A stretch of 64,000 bases of DNA from Plasticicumulans lactativorans (GCF_004341245.1 NZ_SLWY01000002.1:1-64000); one strand, 5' to 3'; counted from the stretch's first letter, positions 1-9,263 are shown. Numbers and translations: made by a program. The notes: generated by a model from the letters alone, not told the origin.

Positions 1-2253
1 GACCGTCTCGACAACGAACTGGTGGCGCTGGAGACGGCTCCGGACGATCGCGACACGCTCGCGAGCATCTTTCGCACCATCCACACGATCAAGGGTACCT
101 GCGGCTTCCTGGGGTTCGGGCGGCTGGAGAAGGTCGCGCATGCGGGGGAGAACCTGCTGTCGAAGCTGCGCGACGGGGAGATCCGGCTGACCCCCGAGCG
201 CACCACGGCGCTGCTGGCGATGGTCGACGCGGTGCGGGCGATGCTCGGCGCGATCGAGCGCGAGGGCGGCGACGGCCGCGAGGACTACGCCGGGCTGATC
301 GAGCGCCTGAAGACGCTGCAGCGGGAGGCGCCCGCCGCTGCGCCGGCCGCGGCGGCGGTGCCCTCGCTCGGCGAGATCCTGGTGCAGCAGGGCGTGGTGC
401 CGCCGGCCCGGGTCGAGCAGGCGCTGGCGCGGCAGGATGCCGGCGATCCCCGGCTGGTCGGCGAGATCCTGGTGCACGAGGGCGCGGTGCCGCCGGCGGC
501 GCTGGTGGACGCGCTGAAGGCGCAGAAGGACGTCGCGCGGGAGGCCAAGGCGCCGGTTGCCGCCGAGACCTCGATCCGCGTCGACGTCGGCCTGCTGGAC
601 CAGCTGATGAACCTGGTCGGCGAGCTCGTGCTGACGCGCAACCAGGTGCTGCAGTACGCCAAGACGGTCGACGACAGCCGCCTGGCGACGACCTCGCAGC
701 GGCTCAACCTGATCACGACCGAGCTGCAGGAAGGGGTGATGAAGACCCGCATGCAGCCGATCAACAACATCTGGAACAAGGTGCCGCGGGTGGTGCGCGA
801 CCTCGCGCTCGGCGTCGGCAAGCAGATCCGCGTGGACATGGTCGGCAAGGAGACCGAGCTCGACAAGTCGCTGATCGAAGCGATGAAGGACCCGCTGACG
901 CACCTCGTGCGCAACTGCGTCGACCACGGCATCGAGACCCCGGTGGCGCGCAGCGCGCGCGGCAAGCCGGCGGAGGGCGTGCTGACGCTGCGCGCCTACC
1001 ACGAGGGCGGCCAGGTCATCGTCGAGATCAGCGACGACGGCGCCGGCATCGACCCGCACAAGCTCAAGGCCAAGGCGCTCGCCAAGGGGCTGATCGGCGC
1101 CGAGCAGGCCGAGGCGATGAGCGAGCGCGAGCTGACCAACCTGATCTTCCTGCCCGGCTTCTCCACCGCCGAGCAGGTCACCAACATCTCCGGGCGCGGC
1201 GTGGGGATGGACGTGGTCAAGACCAACATCGAGAAGATCAGCGGCAACATCGAACTGCACAGCGAACCCGGCCGCGGCACGCTGTTCAAGATCCACCTGC
1301 CGCTGACGCTCGCGATCGTGCCGGCGCTGATCGTCACCAGCGGCGAGCAGCGCTTCGCGATCCCGCAGGGCAGCCTGCAGGAGCTGATCCGCCTCGACGA
1401 CGGCCAGCGCATCGAGGACATCCACGGCGCGCCGGTGTACCGGCTGCGCGGCAAGCTGCTGCCGCTGGTCTACCTCGCCCGCGAGCTCGGCCTGGAGCCG
1501 GCGGCGGCGCGCGGCGGCAACATCGTCGTGCTGGCCGCCGACAAGCGCCGCTTCGGGCTGGTGGTGGACGCGATCAACGACACCCAGGAAATCGTCGTCA
1601 AGCCGCTGTCGACGCTGCTGAAGGGGCTGACGGTGTTCGCCGGCGCCACGGTGATGGGCGACGGGCGGGTGGTGCTGATCCTCGACATCCTCGGCCTCGC
1701 GCAGCGTGCCCGCATCGTCGCCGAGACCCGCGACGCGCATGCGCTGGCGGTCGCGGTCAGCGCCGGCGACGCCGCCGGCGAGCACTGCAACCTGCTGCTG
1801 GTGCGCTCACCCGGGGACGGCCGGCTGGCGATCCCGCTCTCCCAGGTGGCGCGGCTGGAGGAGTTCCCGCGCGCGAGCCTGGAGTACGCCGGCCATCAGC
1901 AGGTGGTGCAGTACCGGCGCCAGATCCTGCCGCTGATCCAGCTCGACGAGGTGCTGCCCGAGCGGCGCACGCCCGACCGCCTCGCCGCCGTGCCGGCGCT
2001 GCCCGAGGCGCCGGTGGTGCAGGTCGTCGTCTACACCGTCAACGGCCGCAGCCTGGGGCTGGTGGTCGAACAGATCATCGACATCGTCGAGGCCAGCCTG
2101 AGCCTGTCCGGCGAGGGCTCGCGCGAGGGGGTGCTCGGCACCACGGTGCTGCAGGGGCGCGTCACCGAACTCTTCGACGTGCAGCGCTTCCTCGAGCGGA
2201 CCTTCGCCGCGCTGTTCCCGCACGCGGCCGCGGCGCAGCGGGTGACCGGATGA
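1..2253 (+). CDS. cheA: Chemotaxis histidine kinase CheA (5' end cut by window)
   Basis: Autophosphorylating kinase that passes phosphate from chemoreceptors to CheY and CheB. The reading frame is open from base 1, so the true start lies upstream; 750 residues are visible. In order: P1 HPt domain with the phosphorylatable His in IHTIKGTCGFLG (His codon 82-84), two 24-residue LGEILV...G repeats at 364-435 and 454-525, the dimerisation helices (LLDQLMNLVGELVLTRNQ), an ATPase with N box (HLVRNCVDHGIE) and G boxes (DDGAGID, GRGVGMDVV), a CheW-like P5 domain, then a second degenerate CheW-like domain at the C terminus. The double CheW tail and the repeat insert are not in the E. coli-type protein. 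The stop overlaps cheW by 4 bases, indicating translational coupling. The family call is secure. Confidence 0.96.
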   Translation, partial: DRLDNELVALETAPDDRDTLASIFRTIHTIKGTCGFLGFGRLEKVAHAGENLLSKLRDGEIRLTPERTTALLAMVDAVRAMLGAIEREGGDGREDYAGLIERLKTLQREAPAAAPAAAAVPSLGEILVQQGVVPPARVEQALARQDAGDPRLVGEILVHEGAVPPAALVDALKAQKDVAREAKAPVAAETSIRVDVGLLDQLMNLVGELVLTRNQVLQYAKTVDDSRLATTSQRLNLITTELQEGVMKTRMQPINNIWNKVPRVVRDLALGVGKQIRVDMVGKETELDKSLIEAMKDPLTHLVRNCVDHGIETPVARSARGKPAEGVLTLRAYHEGGQVIVEISDDGAGIDPHKLKAKALAKGLIGAEQAEAMSERELTNLIFLPGFSTAEQVTNISGRGVGMDVVKTNIEKISGNIELHSEPGRGTLFKIHLPLTLAIVPALIVTSGEQRFAIPQGSLQELIRLDDGQRIEDIHGAPVYRLRGKLLPLVYLARELGLEPAAARGGNIVVLAADKRRFGLVVDAINDTQEIVVKPLSTLLKGLTVFAGATVMGDGRVVLILDILGLAQRARIVAETRDAHALAVAVSAGDAAGEHCNLLLVRSPGDGRLAIPLSQVARLEEFPRASLEYAGHQQVVQYRRQILPLIQLDEVLPERRTPDRLAAVPALPEAPVVQVVVYTVNGRSLGLVVEQIIDIVEASLSLSGEGSREGVLGTTVLQGRVTELFDVQRFLERTFAALFPHAAAAQRVTG
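364..525 (+). repeat. Two MshEN-like 24-residue motifs inside CheA
   Basis: Within cheA, between the HPt domain and the kinase core, two 24-codon units are separated by 6 codons. Both follow the pattern LGxxLVxxGxVxxxxxxxALxxQ: SLGEILVQQG...ALARQ and LVGEILVHEG...ALKAQ. This matches the spacing of the c-di-GMP-binding motif of MshEN/GspE-N domains, except that the usual leading Arg is Ser in the first unit, and in the second an Arg sits one residue further out. Confidence 0.7.
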
Positions 2254-2696
2254 GCGGCGAGCAGCAGTTCTGCACCTTCTACCTTGGCGGCCTGTACTTC
2301 GGCATGGAAGTGACCAAGGTCCAGGAGGTCATCCGCTACCAGGCGATGACGCCGATCCCGCTCGCGCCGCGCGTGGTGTCGGGGCTGATCAACCTGCGCG
2401 GGCAGATCGTCATGGCGATCGACCTGCGGCGCGTGCTCGGCTTCGACGACCGCCCGCCCGGGGCCCTGCCGATGAACGTGGTGGTGCGCACCGACGAAGG
2501 CGCGGTGAGCCTGCTGGTCGACCGCATCGGCGACGTGATCCAGGTGGAGGCCGAGGCCTTCGAGCGCGTGCCCGACACGCTGGCCGGTGTCGCGCGCGAA
2601 CTGATCCTCGGCGCCTACAAGCTCACCGACAGCCTGCTGCTGGTGCTCGACACCGAACGCATCATCCAGCCGGGCACGATCGCGCCGGCGGCCTGA
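2250..2696 (+). CDS. cheW: Chemotaxis coupling protein CheW
   Basis: Adaptor of 148 residues linking chemoreceptors to CheA in the membrane signalling array. The whole protein is one CheW domain: FYLGGLYFGMEVTKVQEVIR at the start, the conserved VSGLINLRGQIVMAIDLR segment, and SLLVDRIGDVIQVE in the second subdomain. The ATG at 2250 overlaps the cheA stop as ATGA, which fixes the start and implies coupled translation. Length and motifs are normal for the family. Confidence 0.96.
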   Translation: MSGEQQFCTFYLGGLYFGMEVTKVQEVIRYQAMTPIPLAPRVVSGLINLRGQIVMAIDLRRVLGFDDRPPGALPMNVVVRTDEGAVSLLVDRIGDVIQVEAEAFERVPDTLAGVARELILGAYKLTDSLLLVLDTERIIQPGTIAPAA

Positions 2697-2756
2697 GGAC
2701 GGCAGGGCGGGTAGCGAACCTGGCGGGCAGGGCGCCCGCGCCGGAAGGGGGACGTG

Positions 2757-3131
2757 ATGGGCAAGCGCGCACTGGTGATCGACGATTCGCGGGCGATGCG
2801 GCGGATCCTAGCCGGCATCCTCGGCGAACAGGGCTTCGAGGTGATCGAGGCCGGCGATGGCCGCGAGGGGCTGCAGCGGCTGCGCGAGGCCGACACGGTC
2901 GACGTCGTGCTGGTCGACTGGAACATGCCGGTGATGAACGGCTACGACTTCATCCGCGCGGTGCGGGCCGAGCCCTGCTGGGGACGGCTGCCGCTGATGA
3001 TGGTCACCACCGAGACCGAGATGGACCACGTGGTCGAGGCGCTCGCCGCCGGGGCCAGCGAGTACCTGATGAAGCCCTTCAGCGCCGAATCGGTGCTCGA
3101 GAAGCTCAGCCTGCTCGGCGTGCTGGAGTAG
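2757..3131 (+). CDS. cheY: Single-domain response regulator, CheY type
   Basis: Stand-alone receiver of 124 residues that should carry the CheA phosphoryl signal to the flagellar switch or act as a phosphate sink. Acidic pocket Asp9-Asp10, phosphoacceptor Asp54 in VLVDWNMPVMNG, Thr in MVTTE and Lys in LMKPF are all present. A GTG at 2754 is directly followed by ATG at 2757; the ATG is preferred because the purine-rich GGAAGGGGG at 2742-2750 is then better spaced. It lies between cheW and cheB, 4 bases before cheB. A second CheY is encoded at 5665. Confidence 0.93.
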   Translation: MGKRALVIDDSRAMRRILAGILGEQGFEVIEAGDGREGLQRLREADTVDVVLVDWNMPVMNGYDFIRAVRAEPCWGRLPLMMVTTETEMDHVVEALAAGASEYLMKPFSAESVLEKLSLLGVLE

Positions 3132-3135
3132 GCGC

Positions 3136-4320
3136 GTGGAGCCTTCGCCGATCCGCGTGCTGATCGTCGACGACGCGATCGTCGTGCGGCGCATGCTGGC
3201 CAGACTGCTGACGGAGGAAACCGACATGGAGGTGGTGGGCACCGCCGCCAACGGCCGCGACGCGCTCGCCAAGCTGGCCGGGCTCGCGCCCGACCTGGTG
3301 ATCCTCGACATCGAGATGCCCGAGATGGACGGGCTCGAGACGCTGCAGGCGCTGCGCCGCGAGCGGCCGCGCCTGCCGGTGATCATGTTCAGCACGCTGA
3401 CCCGGCGTGGCGCCTCGGCGACGCTGGAGGCGCTGGCGCGCGGGGCGTCGGACTACGTCACCAAGCCCGAGGTGGCCGGCAGCGTGGGCGAGGCGCTGCT
3501 GGGGGTACGCCAGGCGCTGCTGCCGAAGATTCGCGCCCTCTGTGCCAGGGCCGCCCCGCCGCCGCCCCTGGCCCCGTCGGCGCCGCCGCCGGCGTCGGCC
3601 CGCCCCGCGGCGGCGGTGGTGACCGCGGCCCCGCCGGCGGTGCCGCGGCGGCCGCTGGCATCGGCCACCGCGGCCTTGCGCGGGCAGGCGCCCGCGGTGC
3701 TCGCGATCGGCTGCTCGACCGGCGGCCCCAATGCGCTGGCCGCGCTGTTCGCCGAGCTGCCGGCGGGCCTCGGCGTGCCGGTCCTGGTGGTGCAGCACAT
3801 GCCGCCGGTGTTCACGCGCATGCTCGCCGAGCGCCTGGACGGGCTCGGTGCCCTGCAGGTGCGCGAGGGCGTGGAGGGGGCGGTGCTGCGCCCTGGCGAG
3901 GCGTGGATCGCCCCCGGCGATCATCACATGACCGTGCGCCGCAGCGCGGCCGACATCGTGCTCGCGCTCAACCGCGCCCCGCCCGAGAACTCGTGCAGGC
4001 CCTCGGTGGACGTGCTGCTGCGTTCGCTGGCCGAGGTCTACGGCGGGCGCGTGCTGGCGGTGATCCTCACCGGCATGGGGCAGGACGGGCTGCTCGGCGC
4101 GACCCGGCTGGTGGAGGCGGGGGCGCAGGTGCTGGCGCAGGACGAGCGCACCAGCGTGGTCTGGGGCATGCCGGGTGCCGTGGCGCGTGCGGGCCTCGCC
4201 GAGCGCGTGCTGACGCTGTCCGAACTCGCGACCGAGATCGTCGCCCGCTGCGCCGGCGGGCCGCTGCGCCGCCGCCCGCCGTCCGCCCCCCGCCATGCCG
4301 CGGAGCCCGGGCCATGCTGA
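3136..4320 (+). CDS. cheB: Protein-glutamate methylesterase/glutaminase CheB
   Basis: Removes methyl groups from chemoreceptors during adaptation when phosphorylated by CheA. 394 residues: N-terminal receiver (Asp12-Asp13, phosphoacceptor Asp58 in LVILDIEMPEMDG), an Ala/Pro-rich linker around 145-185, then the methylesterase domain with catalytic Ser in GCSTGGPNAL, His in VVQHMPPVFT and Asp in LTGMGQDGLLG. Start is GTG at 3136, directly after the cheY stop. The 3' end overlaps cheR by 7 bases. The linker is longer than in enterobacterial CheB. Confidence 0.95.
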   Translation: MEPSPIRVLIVDDAIVVRRMLARLLTEETDMEVVGTAANGRDALAKLAGLAPDLVILDIEMPEMDGLETLQALRRERPRLPVIMFSTLTRRGASATLEALARGASDYVTKPEVAGSVGEALLGVRQALLPKIRALCARAAPPPPLAPSAPPPASARPAAAVVTAAPPAVPRRPLASATAALRGQAPAVLAIGCSTGGPNALAALFAELPAGLGVPVLVVQHMPPVFTRMLAERLDGLGALQVREGVEGAVLRPGEAWIAPGDHHMTVRRSAADIVLALNRAPPENSCRPSVDVLLRSLAEVYGGRVLAVILTGMGQDGLLGATRLVEAGAQVLAQDERTSVVWGMPGAVARAGLAERVLTLSELATEIVARCAGGPLRRRPPSAPRHAAEPGPC

Positions 4321-5153
4321 ACCGCGGCGATTTCGACTACATCTGCCGGCTGGTGCAGGAACGCTCGGCGATCGTGCTCGAGGCCGGCAAGGAGTACCTG
4401 GTCGAGCTGCGGCTGAAGCCGCTGCTGCGCGACTGCGGCGTGGCCGACATGGGCGCCTTCGTCGAGCGCCTGCGCAGCGACCGCTCGGGAACGCTGCAGC
4501 GCCAGGTGGTCGAGGCGATGACCACCAATGAGACCTCGTTCTTTCGCGACATCCACCCCTTCGAGACGCTGCGCAGGCAGATCCTGCCCGAGCTGCTCCG
4601 CCTGCGGGCGGGCGAGCGCGCGCTCAACGTCTGGTGCGGTGCCGCCTCTAGCGGGCAGGAGATCTACTCCCTGGCGATGCTGCTGCGCGAGCACTTCCCC
4701 GAGCTGCTCGGCTGGCGCGTGCGCCTGCTCGCGACCGACATCTCGCGGGAGATGATCCTGCGCTGCCGCGAGGGGCGCTACTCGCAGCTCGAGGTCAATC
4801 GCGGCCTGCCGGCGGCGATGCTGGTGAAGTACTTCGAACGGGTCGACATGGACTGGCGGCTCAAGGAGACGATCCGCCAGATGGTCGAGTTCCGCGAGAT
4901 GAACCTCGCCGCGAGCTGGCCGGGGCTGCCGACGATGGACCTGATCCTGCTGCGCAACGTGCTGATCTACTTCGACGAGGCCACCAAGCGCGCGATCCTC
5001 GGGCGCGTGCACGGCGCGCTGCGCGGCGACGGCTACCTGCTGCTCGGCGGTTCCGAGACCACGCTGAACCTCGATGCGCGCTTCGACCAGGTGCGCCTCG
5101 ACCGGACCCTGTGCTACCGCGTCCGCGGTGGCGACGGCGGAGGGCGCATATGA
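4314..5153 (+). CDS. cheR: Chemotaxis protein methyltransferase CheR
   Basis: S-adenosylmethionine-dependent methylation of receptor glutamates, opposing CheB. 279 residues from ATG 4314: an all-alpha N-terminal domain, then the SAM-binding domain with LNVWCGAASSGQEIYSLAML, LLATDISREM and the late motif DLILLRNVLIYF. The frame stays open far upstream inside cheB, but the family's usual start and the short overlap with the cheB stop support 4314. Its stop overlaps the next gene as ATGA. Confidence 0.95.
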   Translation: MLNRGDFDYICRLVQERSAIVLEAGKEYLVELRLKPLLRDCGVADMGAFVERLRSDRSGTLQRQVVEAMTTNETSFFRDIHPFETLRRQILPELLRLRAGERALNVWCGAASSGQEIYSLAMLLREHFPELLGWRVRLLATDISREMILRCREGRYSQLEVNRGLPAAMLVKYFERVDMDWRLKETIRQMVEFREMNLAASWPGLPTMDLILLRNVLIYFDEATKRAILGRVHGALRGDGYLLLGGSETTLNLDARFDQVRLDRTLCYRVRGGDGGGRI

Positions 5154-5590
5154 ACGTGGGCGAGTCCGAAGTCGGGCAGGTCATCGCGGCGGTGTGGAGC
5201 ACCATGCTCGGCTTCGAGGTCGAGAGCGGGCCGTGCGGCGACGCCCCCTTCACCGGCGGGCTGGCCGGTGCGATCGGCATCGAGGGGACCTTCCGCGGCG
5301 AGGTGCTGCTGGAGCTCGATGCCGACCTCGCCCGCGCCTGCGCGCACGCGATGCTGCGCCTGCCGGCCGGCACCGCCACGCCGCGGGACGCGGCCGACAC
5401 CGCCAGCGAGCTGATCAACGTGATCGGTGGCAACCTGAAGTCGGTGCTGCCGGCGCCCTCGAAGCTCCAGTTGCCGCAGACCGGCGCCGTCGGCACGCTG
5501 CGGCCGTGCAGCGGGCAGCGGCGGCTCGCCTGCGTCGAGTTCCGCTGTGCGCACGGGCACGGTCGCGTGAGCCTGTACGCGATGGATTAG
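5150..5590 (+). CDS. cheX: CheX-like chemotaxis phosphatase
   Basis: 146-residue protein with the CheX/CheC fold signature: an E-x2-N core in SELINVIGGNLKSVLP followed by strands typical of the family. Such proteins dephosphorylate CheY-P. The start ATG at 5150 overlaps the cheR stop (ATGA), so the gene belongs to the che operon. In-frame codons upstream (from 5111) lie inside cheR and are unlikely to be used. Assignment rests on the motif and operon position; whether it acts on the CheY at 2757, at 5665 or both is open. Confidence 0.8.
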   Translation: MNVGESEVGQVIAAVWSTMLGFEVESGPCGDAPFTGGLAGAIGIEGTFRGEVLLELDADLARACAHAMLRLPAGTATPRDAADTASELINVIGGNLKSVLPAPSKLQLPQTGAVGTLRPCSGQRRLACVEFRCAHGHGRVSLYAMD

Positions 5591-5664
5591 ACTCCGCGGG
5601 GCGGCCACCGGCGCCACGCCGTTCCCCATCACCCATGACCTTCACCTTCTAGCGGGAGACGCAG

Positions 5665-6027
5665 ATGAAGATCCTGATTGCCGACGACAGCAAGGCGATG
5701 CGCAGCATCGTGGTACGGACCTTGCGCCAGGCCGGCTACAGCGGCCACAAGATCATCGAGGCGGAGGACGGTGCCCAGGGGCTGGCGCTGGCGCGCGACG
5801 AGGAGCCCGACCTGATCATCTCGGACTGGAACATGCCGCAGATGAACGGGCTCGAGTTCCTCAAGGCCCTGCGCGCCGACGGCGTCGAGACCCCGTTCGG
5901 CTTCGTGACCACCGAGGCGAGCCCGGAGATGCGCGTGATGGCCGCCGAGGCCGGCGCGGCCTTCCTGATCACCAAGCCGTTCACGCCGGAAGACTTCCAG
6001 CAGCACTGCGACCGCTTCCTCGACTGA
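5665..6027 (+). CDS. cheY: Single-domain response regulator, CheY type (second copy)
   Basis: 120-residue receiver with Asp7-Asp8, phosphoacceptor Asp54 in IISDWNMPQMNG, the TTE motif and Lys in LITKPFTPE. It shares SDWNMPxMNG with the regulator at 2757 but otherwise differs clearly, so it is a distinct paralogue. It follows the CheX-like gene by 74 bases and has its own ribosome site (GGGAGACGCAG before ATG 5665). A divided labour (motor binding versus phosphate sink) is inference. Confidence 0.93.
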   Translation: MKILIADDSKAMRSIVVRTLRQAGYSGHKIIEAEDGAQGLALARDEEPDLIISDWNMPQMNGLEFLKALRADGVETPFGFVTTEASPEMRVMAAEAGAAFLITKPFTPEDFQQHCDRFLD

Positions 6028-6106
6028 GCGCCCCGCCGCCCGCACGGCATGGCCGCGCCGGCGCCGGGCCCGATCTGCCGCGACAACCCCCGGGGAGGAT
6101 TCCCGC

Positions 6107-6574
6107 ATGCTGCACCTGCCCACGCCGGACGCCACGGCGAAACTGCTCGCGAGCCTGCTCGGCCGCCCCGTCAAGGTCGGCGCCGGCAAGGTCGACGACG
6201 CGAAGCTGACGATTGCCGGCACCTACCGTTCCGGCGACATCGCGAACGCCGCGATGTGCCTGATGGACGCCGGCTTCGGCGCCTACGCCGGCGCGGCGCT
6301 GTCGCTGCTGCCGGTCGCCGTGGCCACCGGGTACGTCAAGAAGGGCCGCCTCGAGGAGGACATCCTCGACAACTGCGGCGAGGTGCTGAACGTCTGCTCG
6401 CGGCTGTTCACCTCGGACGACCAGCACCGCGTCACGCTCGACACCCGCCATTTCGCCCCCGAACCGCTGCCACCGGCGGCCACGGCACTGCTGGCGGGCG
6501 GCAAACGCCTCGACCTCGTGCTCGACATCGACAAGTACGGCAGCGGCATGCTGGTGCTGGCGGTGCCCGGCTGA
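6107..6574 (+). CDS. CheC/CheX-family chemotaxis phosphatase-like protein (second copy)
   Basis: 155-residue protein starting at ATG 6107 after a clear GGGGAGGAT ribosome site. Residues 80-100 contain EEDILDNCGEVLNVCSRLF, which fits the E-x2-N active-site pattern of CheC/CheX phosphatases. The rest is not similar enough to recognise firmly. It follows a cheY, as the CheX-like gene at 5150 follows the rest of the che operon, so two CheY/phosphatase pairs may exist. A different, non-catalytic role is possible. Confidence 0.6.
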   Translation: MLHLPTPDATAKLLASLLGRPVKVGAGKVDDAKLTIAGTYRSGDIANAAMCLMDAGFGAYAGAALSLLPVAVATGYVKKGRLEEDILDNCGEVLNVCSRLFTSDDQHRVTLDTRHFAPEPLPPAATALLAGGKRLDLVLDIDKYGSGMLVLAVPG

Positions 6575-6777
6575 GGCCTGCGGTCCTGCCGTAGCCCGGC
6601 CCCGCCGCCGTGCGTGCGGCAAGCCTTGCCTAGGGCGGGGTTCAGAGGATACGTTGGCCGTTCCTCGCGGCGCTCGCTCGGCGCTGCGCTCGGTGCGTAG
6701 CGGTGCGCCTGGCACATATCCCCCGATGTGCCCCCCGTGATGCGCCGGGCAACCGCATCACTGGGATGGGCCCCGTC

Positions 6778-7356
6778 ATGTTGCTGATGATCGATAACTA
6801 CGATTCGTTCACCTACAACCTCGTGCAGTACTTCGGGGAACTCGGCGCCGACGTGCAGGTGTTTCGCAACGACCAGATCGACCTGGACGAGATCGAGCGG
6901 CTGGCGCCGTCGCACATCGTGATCTCGCCCGGTCCGTGCACGCCGAGCGAAGCCGGGGTCTCGGTGCCGGCGATCGGGCGCTTCGCGGGGAAGATCCCGA
7001 TCCTCGGCGTGTGCCTCGGCCACCAGAGCATCGGCCAGGCCTTCGGCGGCAGGGTGGTGCATGCGCGCGAGGTGATGCACGGCAAGACCTCGCCGGTGAA
7101 GCACCGCGGCGAAGGCGTGTTCGCGGGGCTGCCGAACCCGTTCACGGTCACGCGCTATCACTCGCTGGTGATCGAACAGGCGAGCCTGCCCGACTGCCTG
7201 GAGGTCACCGCGTGGACCGAACGCGAGGACGGCTCGATCGACGAGATCATGGGCGTGCGGCACCGGTCGCTGGCGGTCGAAGGGGTGCAGTTCCACCCCG
7301 AGGCGATCCTGACCGAACACGGCCACGCGATGCTGGCGAGCTTCCTCGGTCAGTGA
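6778..7356 (+). CDS. trpG: Anthranilate/aminodeoxychorismate synthase glutamine amidotransferase
   Basis: Glutaminase subunit releasing ammonia for anthranilate (and often p-aminobenzoate) synthesis. 192 residues from ATG 6778 ([19 protein letters not shown], the family's standard beginning). Oxyanion motif SPGPCTP, nucleophile Cys in [11 protein letters not shown], and His/Glu in VQFHPEAIL are present. An in-frame GTG at 6703 would add 25 atypical residues. First gene of a trpG-trpD-trpC block; the synthase subunit trpE is not beside it. The roughly 200 bases upstream hold no gene. Confidence 0.95.
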   Translation: MLLMIDNYDSFTYNLVQYFGELGADVQVFRNDQIDLDEIERLAPSHIVISPGPCTPSEAGVSVPAIGRFAGKIPILGVCLGHQSIGQAFGGRVVHAREVMHGKTSPVKHRGEGVFAGLPNPFTVTRYHSLVIEQASLPDCLEVTAWTEREDGSIDEIMGVRHRSLAVEGVQFHPEAILTEHGHAMLASFLGQ

Positions 7357-7406
7357 ACGACGCTCGTGCGGCTTCGGGCCGCGTTTCTGCCTACAGGTGA
7401 TTCGGT

Positions 7407-8423
7407 ATGGACATGCAGGCGGCGATTCGCCGTGTGATCGAGCGGCACGATCTGTCCGGCACGGAGATGAGTGCCGTCATGCGCACGATCATGACCGGCG
7501 AGGCCACGCCCGCGCAGATCGGGGGCTTCCTGGTCGGGCTGCGCATGAAGGGCGAGACCGTCGAGGAGATCGCGGCGGCCGCGCAGGTGATGCGCGACCT
7601 CGCGACCCCGGTGCGCGTGAGCGGCGAGCACGTGGTCGACATCGTCGGCACCGGCGGCGACGTGTCGGGGAGCTTCAACGTTTCCACGGCGGCGGCGATG
7701 GTGGTCGCGGCGGCCGGCGGCACCGTCGCCAAGCACGGCAACCGCGCGGTATCCGGCAAGACCGGCGCGGCCGACGTGCTGGAGGCCGCGGGGGTGAAGC
7801 TCGACCTGCCACTCGACCGTCTGGAGGCCTGCATCCGCGAGGTGGGCGTGGGCTTCCTGTTCGCGCCGATGCACCACGGGGCGATGAAGCACGCGATCGG
7901 CCCGCGCCGCGAGATGGCGGTGCGGACCCTGTTCAACGTGCTCGGCCCGCTGACCAATCCCGCCGGCGTGCCGAACGAGGTGATGGGCGTGTTCAGCGCG
8001 GCGCTGGTCGAGCCGCTGGCCCAGGTGCTGGTGCAGCTGGGCAGCCGGCACGTGATGGTGGTGCACGGCGAGGACGGGCTCGACGAGATCTCCATCGGCG
8101 CGCCGACGCTGGTGGCGGAGGGGCGCGACGGCCAGGTGCGCCGGTACACGATCACGCCCGAGGATTTCGGCCTCGAACGCGCGCCGCTCGAAGCGATCAA
8201 GGTCGCGTCGCCGGCGGAGTCGCTGGCGATGATCCAGCGGGTGTTCGCCGGCGAACCGGGGCCTGCGCGCGACATCGTGGCGCTGAACGCCGGTGCCGCG
8301 ATCTACGTGGCCGGGCTCGCCGGGAGCCATGCCGAAGGCATCGAGAAGGCCCTCGGCGTGATCGCCGACGGTGCCGCCCAGCGGGTGTTCGACCGACTGG
8401 TGAGCTTCACCCGCGGCGGCTGA
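7407..8423 (+). CDS. trpD: Anthranilate phosphoribosyltransferase TrpD
   Basis: Second step of tryptophan synthesis: joins anthranilate to PRPP. 338 residues, normal length. Visible motifs are DIVGTGGD (PRPP diphosphate loop), [17 protein letters not shown], the KHGNRAVS segment, and [14 protein letters not shown] 7407 follows ACAGGTGA. It lies 50 bases after trpG and 42 before trpC, so a single transcript is likely. Confidence 0.97.
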   Translation: MDMQAAIRRVIERHDLSGTEMSAVMRTIMTGEATPAQIGGFLVGLRMKGETVEEIAAAAQVMRDLATPVRVSGEHVVDIVGTGGDVSGSFNVSTAAAMVVAAAGGTVAKHGNRAVSGKTGAADVLEAAGVKLDLPLDRLEACIREVGVGFLFAPMHHGAMKHAIGPRREMAVRTLFNVLGPLTNPAGVPNEVMGVFSAALVEPLAQVLVQLGSRHVMVVHGEDGLDEISIGAPTLVAEGRDGQVRRYTITPEDFGLERAPLEAIKVASPAESLAMIQRVFAGEPGPARDIVALNAGAAIYVAGLAGSHAEGIEKALGVIADGAAQRVFDRLVSFTRGG

Positions 8424-8465
8424 CGCGGCCGTCGCAACCCCCTCGGCCCGCACGAAACGAACGAC

Positions 8466-9263
8466 ATGCGCGATACGCCCGACATCCTGAAGAAGATCAT
8501 CGCCCGCAAGCACGAAGAGGTCGCCGAACGCTCCGCGCGGCGGACATACGCCGAATGGCAGGCGCAGGCGCTTGAGCAGCCGCCCGCACGGGGTTTCAAC
8601 GCCGCGCTGCGCGCCAGGCTCGCGGCGGGCGCCCCGGCGGTGATCGCCGAGATCAAGAAGGCCTCGCCGAGCAAGGGCCTGCTGCGCGAGCCGTTCGAAC
8701 CGGCGGCGATCGCGCGCAGCTACGCCGAGCACGGCGCGGCGTGCCTGTCGGTGCTGACCGACCGCGACTTCTTCCAGGGACACGAGGACTACCTGCGCGA
8801 GGCGCGTGCCGCCTGCACCCTGCCGGTGATCCGCAAGGATTTCCTCGTCGATCCCTACCAGGTCGTCGAGGCGCGGGCGATCGGCGCCGACTGCGTGCTG
8901 CTGATCGTCGCGGCGCTGGACGACGCGACGCTGGCCCGGCTCTACGCGCTGTCACGCGAACTCGGCATGGACGTGCTGGTCGAGGTGCACGATGCCGAGG
9001 AGCTGGAGCGGGCCCTGCGCCTCGATCTCGATCTCGTCGGCATCAACAACCGCGATCTGCGCAGCTTCGAGGTCAGCCTCGACACCACGATCGCCCTGCT
9101 GCCGTGCATCCCCGCCGGGGTGACCGTGGTCACCGAGAGCGGCATCCTCGCCCCCGCTGACGTCGCGCGGATGCAGGCGCACGGCGTCAACGCCTTCCTG
9201 GTCGGCGAAGCCTTCATGCGCGCGGCCGACCCCGGCGCGCGGCTCGCCGAACTGTTTGCCTGA
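8466..9263 (+). CDS. trpC: Indole-3-glycerol phosphate synthase TrpC
   Basis: Ring closure of CdRP to indole-3-glycerol phosphate. 265 residues in a single TIM barrel, not fused to TrpF. Family landmarks: [10 protein letters not shown] near residue 65, [45 protein letters not shown] and VTESGI. ATG 8466 is 42 bases after trpD. Typical length and sequence. Confidence 0.97.
   Translation: MRDTPDILKKIIARKHEEVAERSARRTYAEWQAQALEQPPARGFNAALRARLAAGAPAVIAEIKKASPSKGLLREPFEPAAIARSYAEHGAACLSVLTDRDFFQGHEDYLREARAACTLPVIRKDFLVDPYQVVEARAIGADCVLLIVAALDDATLARLYALSRELGMDVLVEVHDAEELERALRLDLDLVGINNRDLRSFEVSLDTTIALLPCIPAGVTVVTESGILAPADVARMQAHGVNAFLVGEAFMRAADPGARLAELFA

Noticed and set aside
2250-2253. Possible frameshift or gene fusion at the cheA/cheW junction
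   Set aside because: The ATGA overlap is a normal coupling arrangement and both proteins are complete in their own frames.
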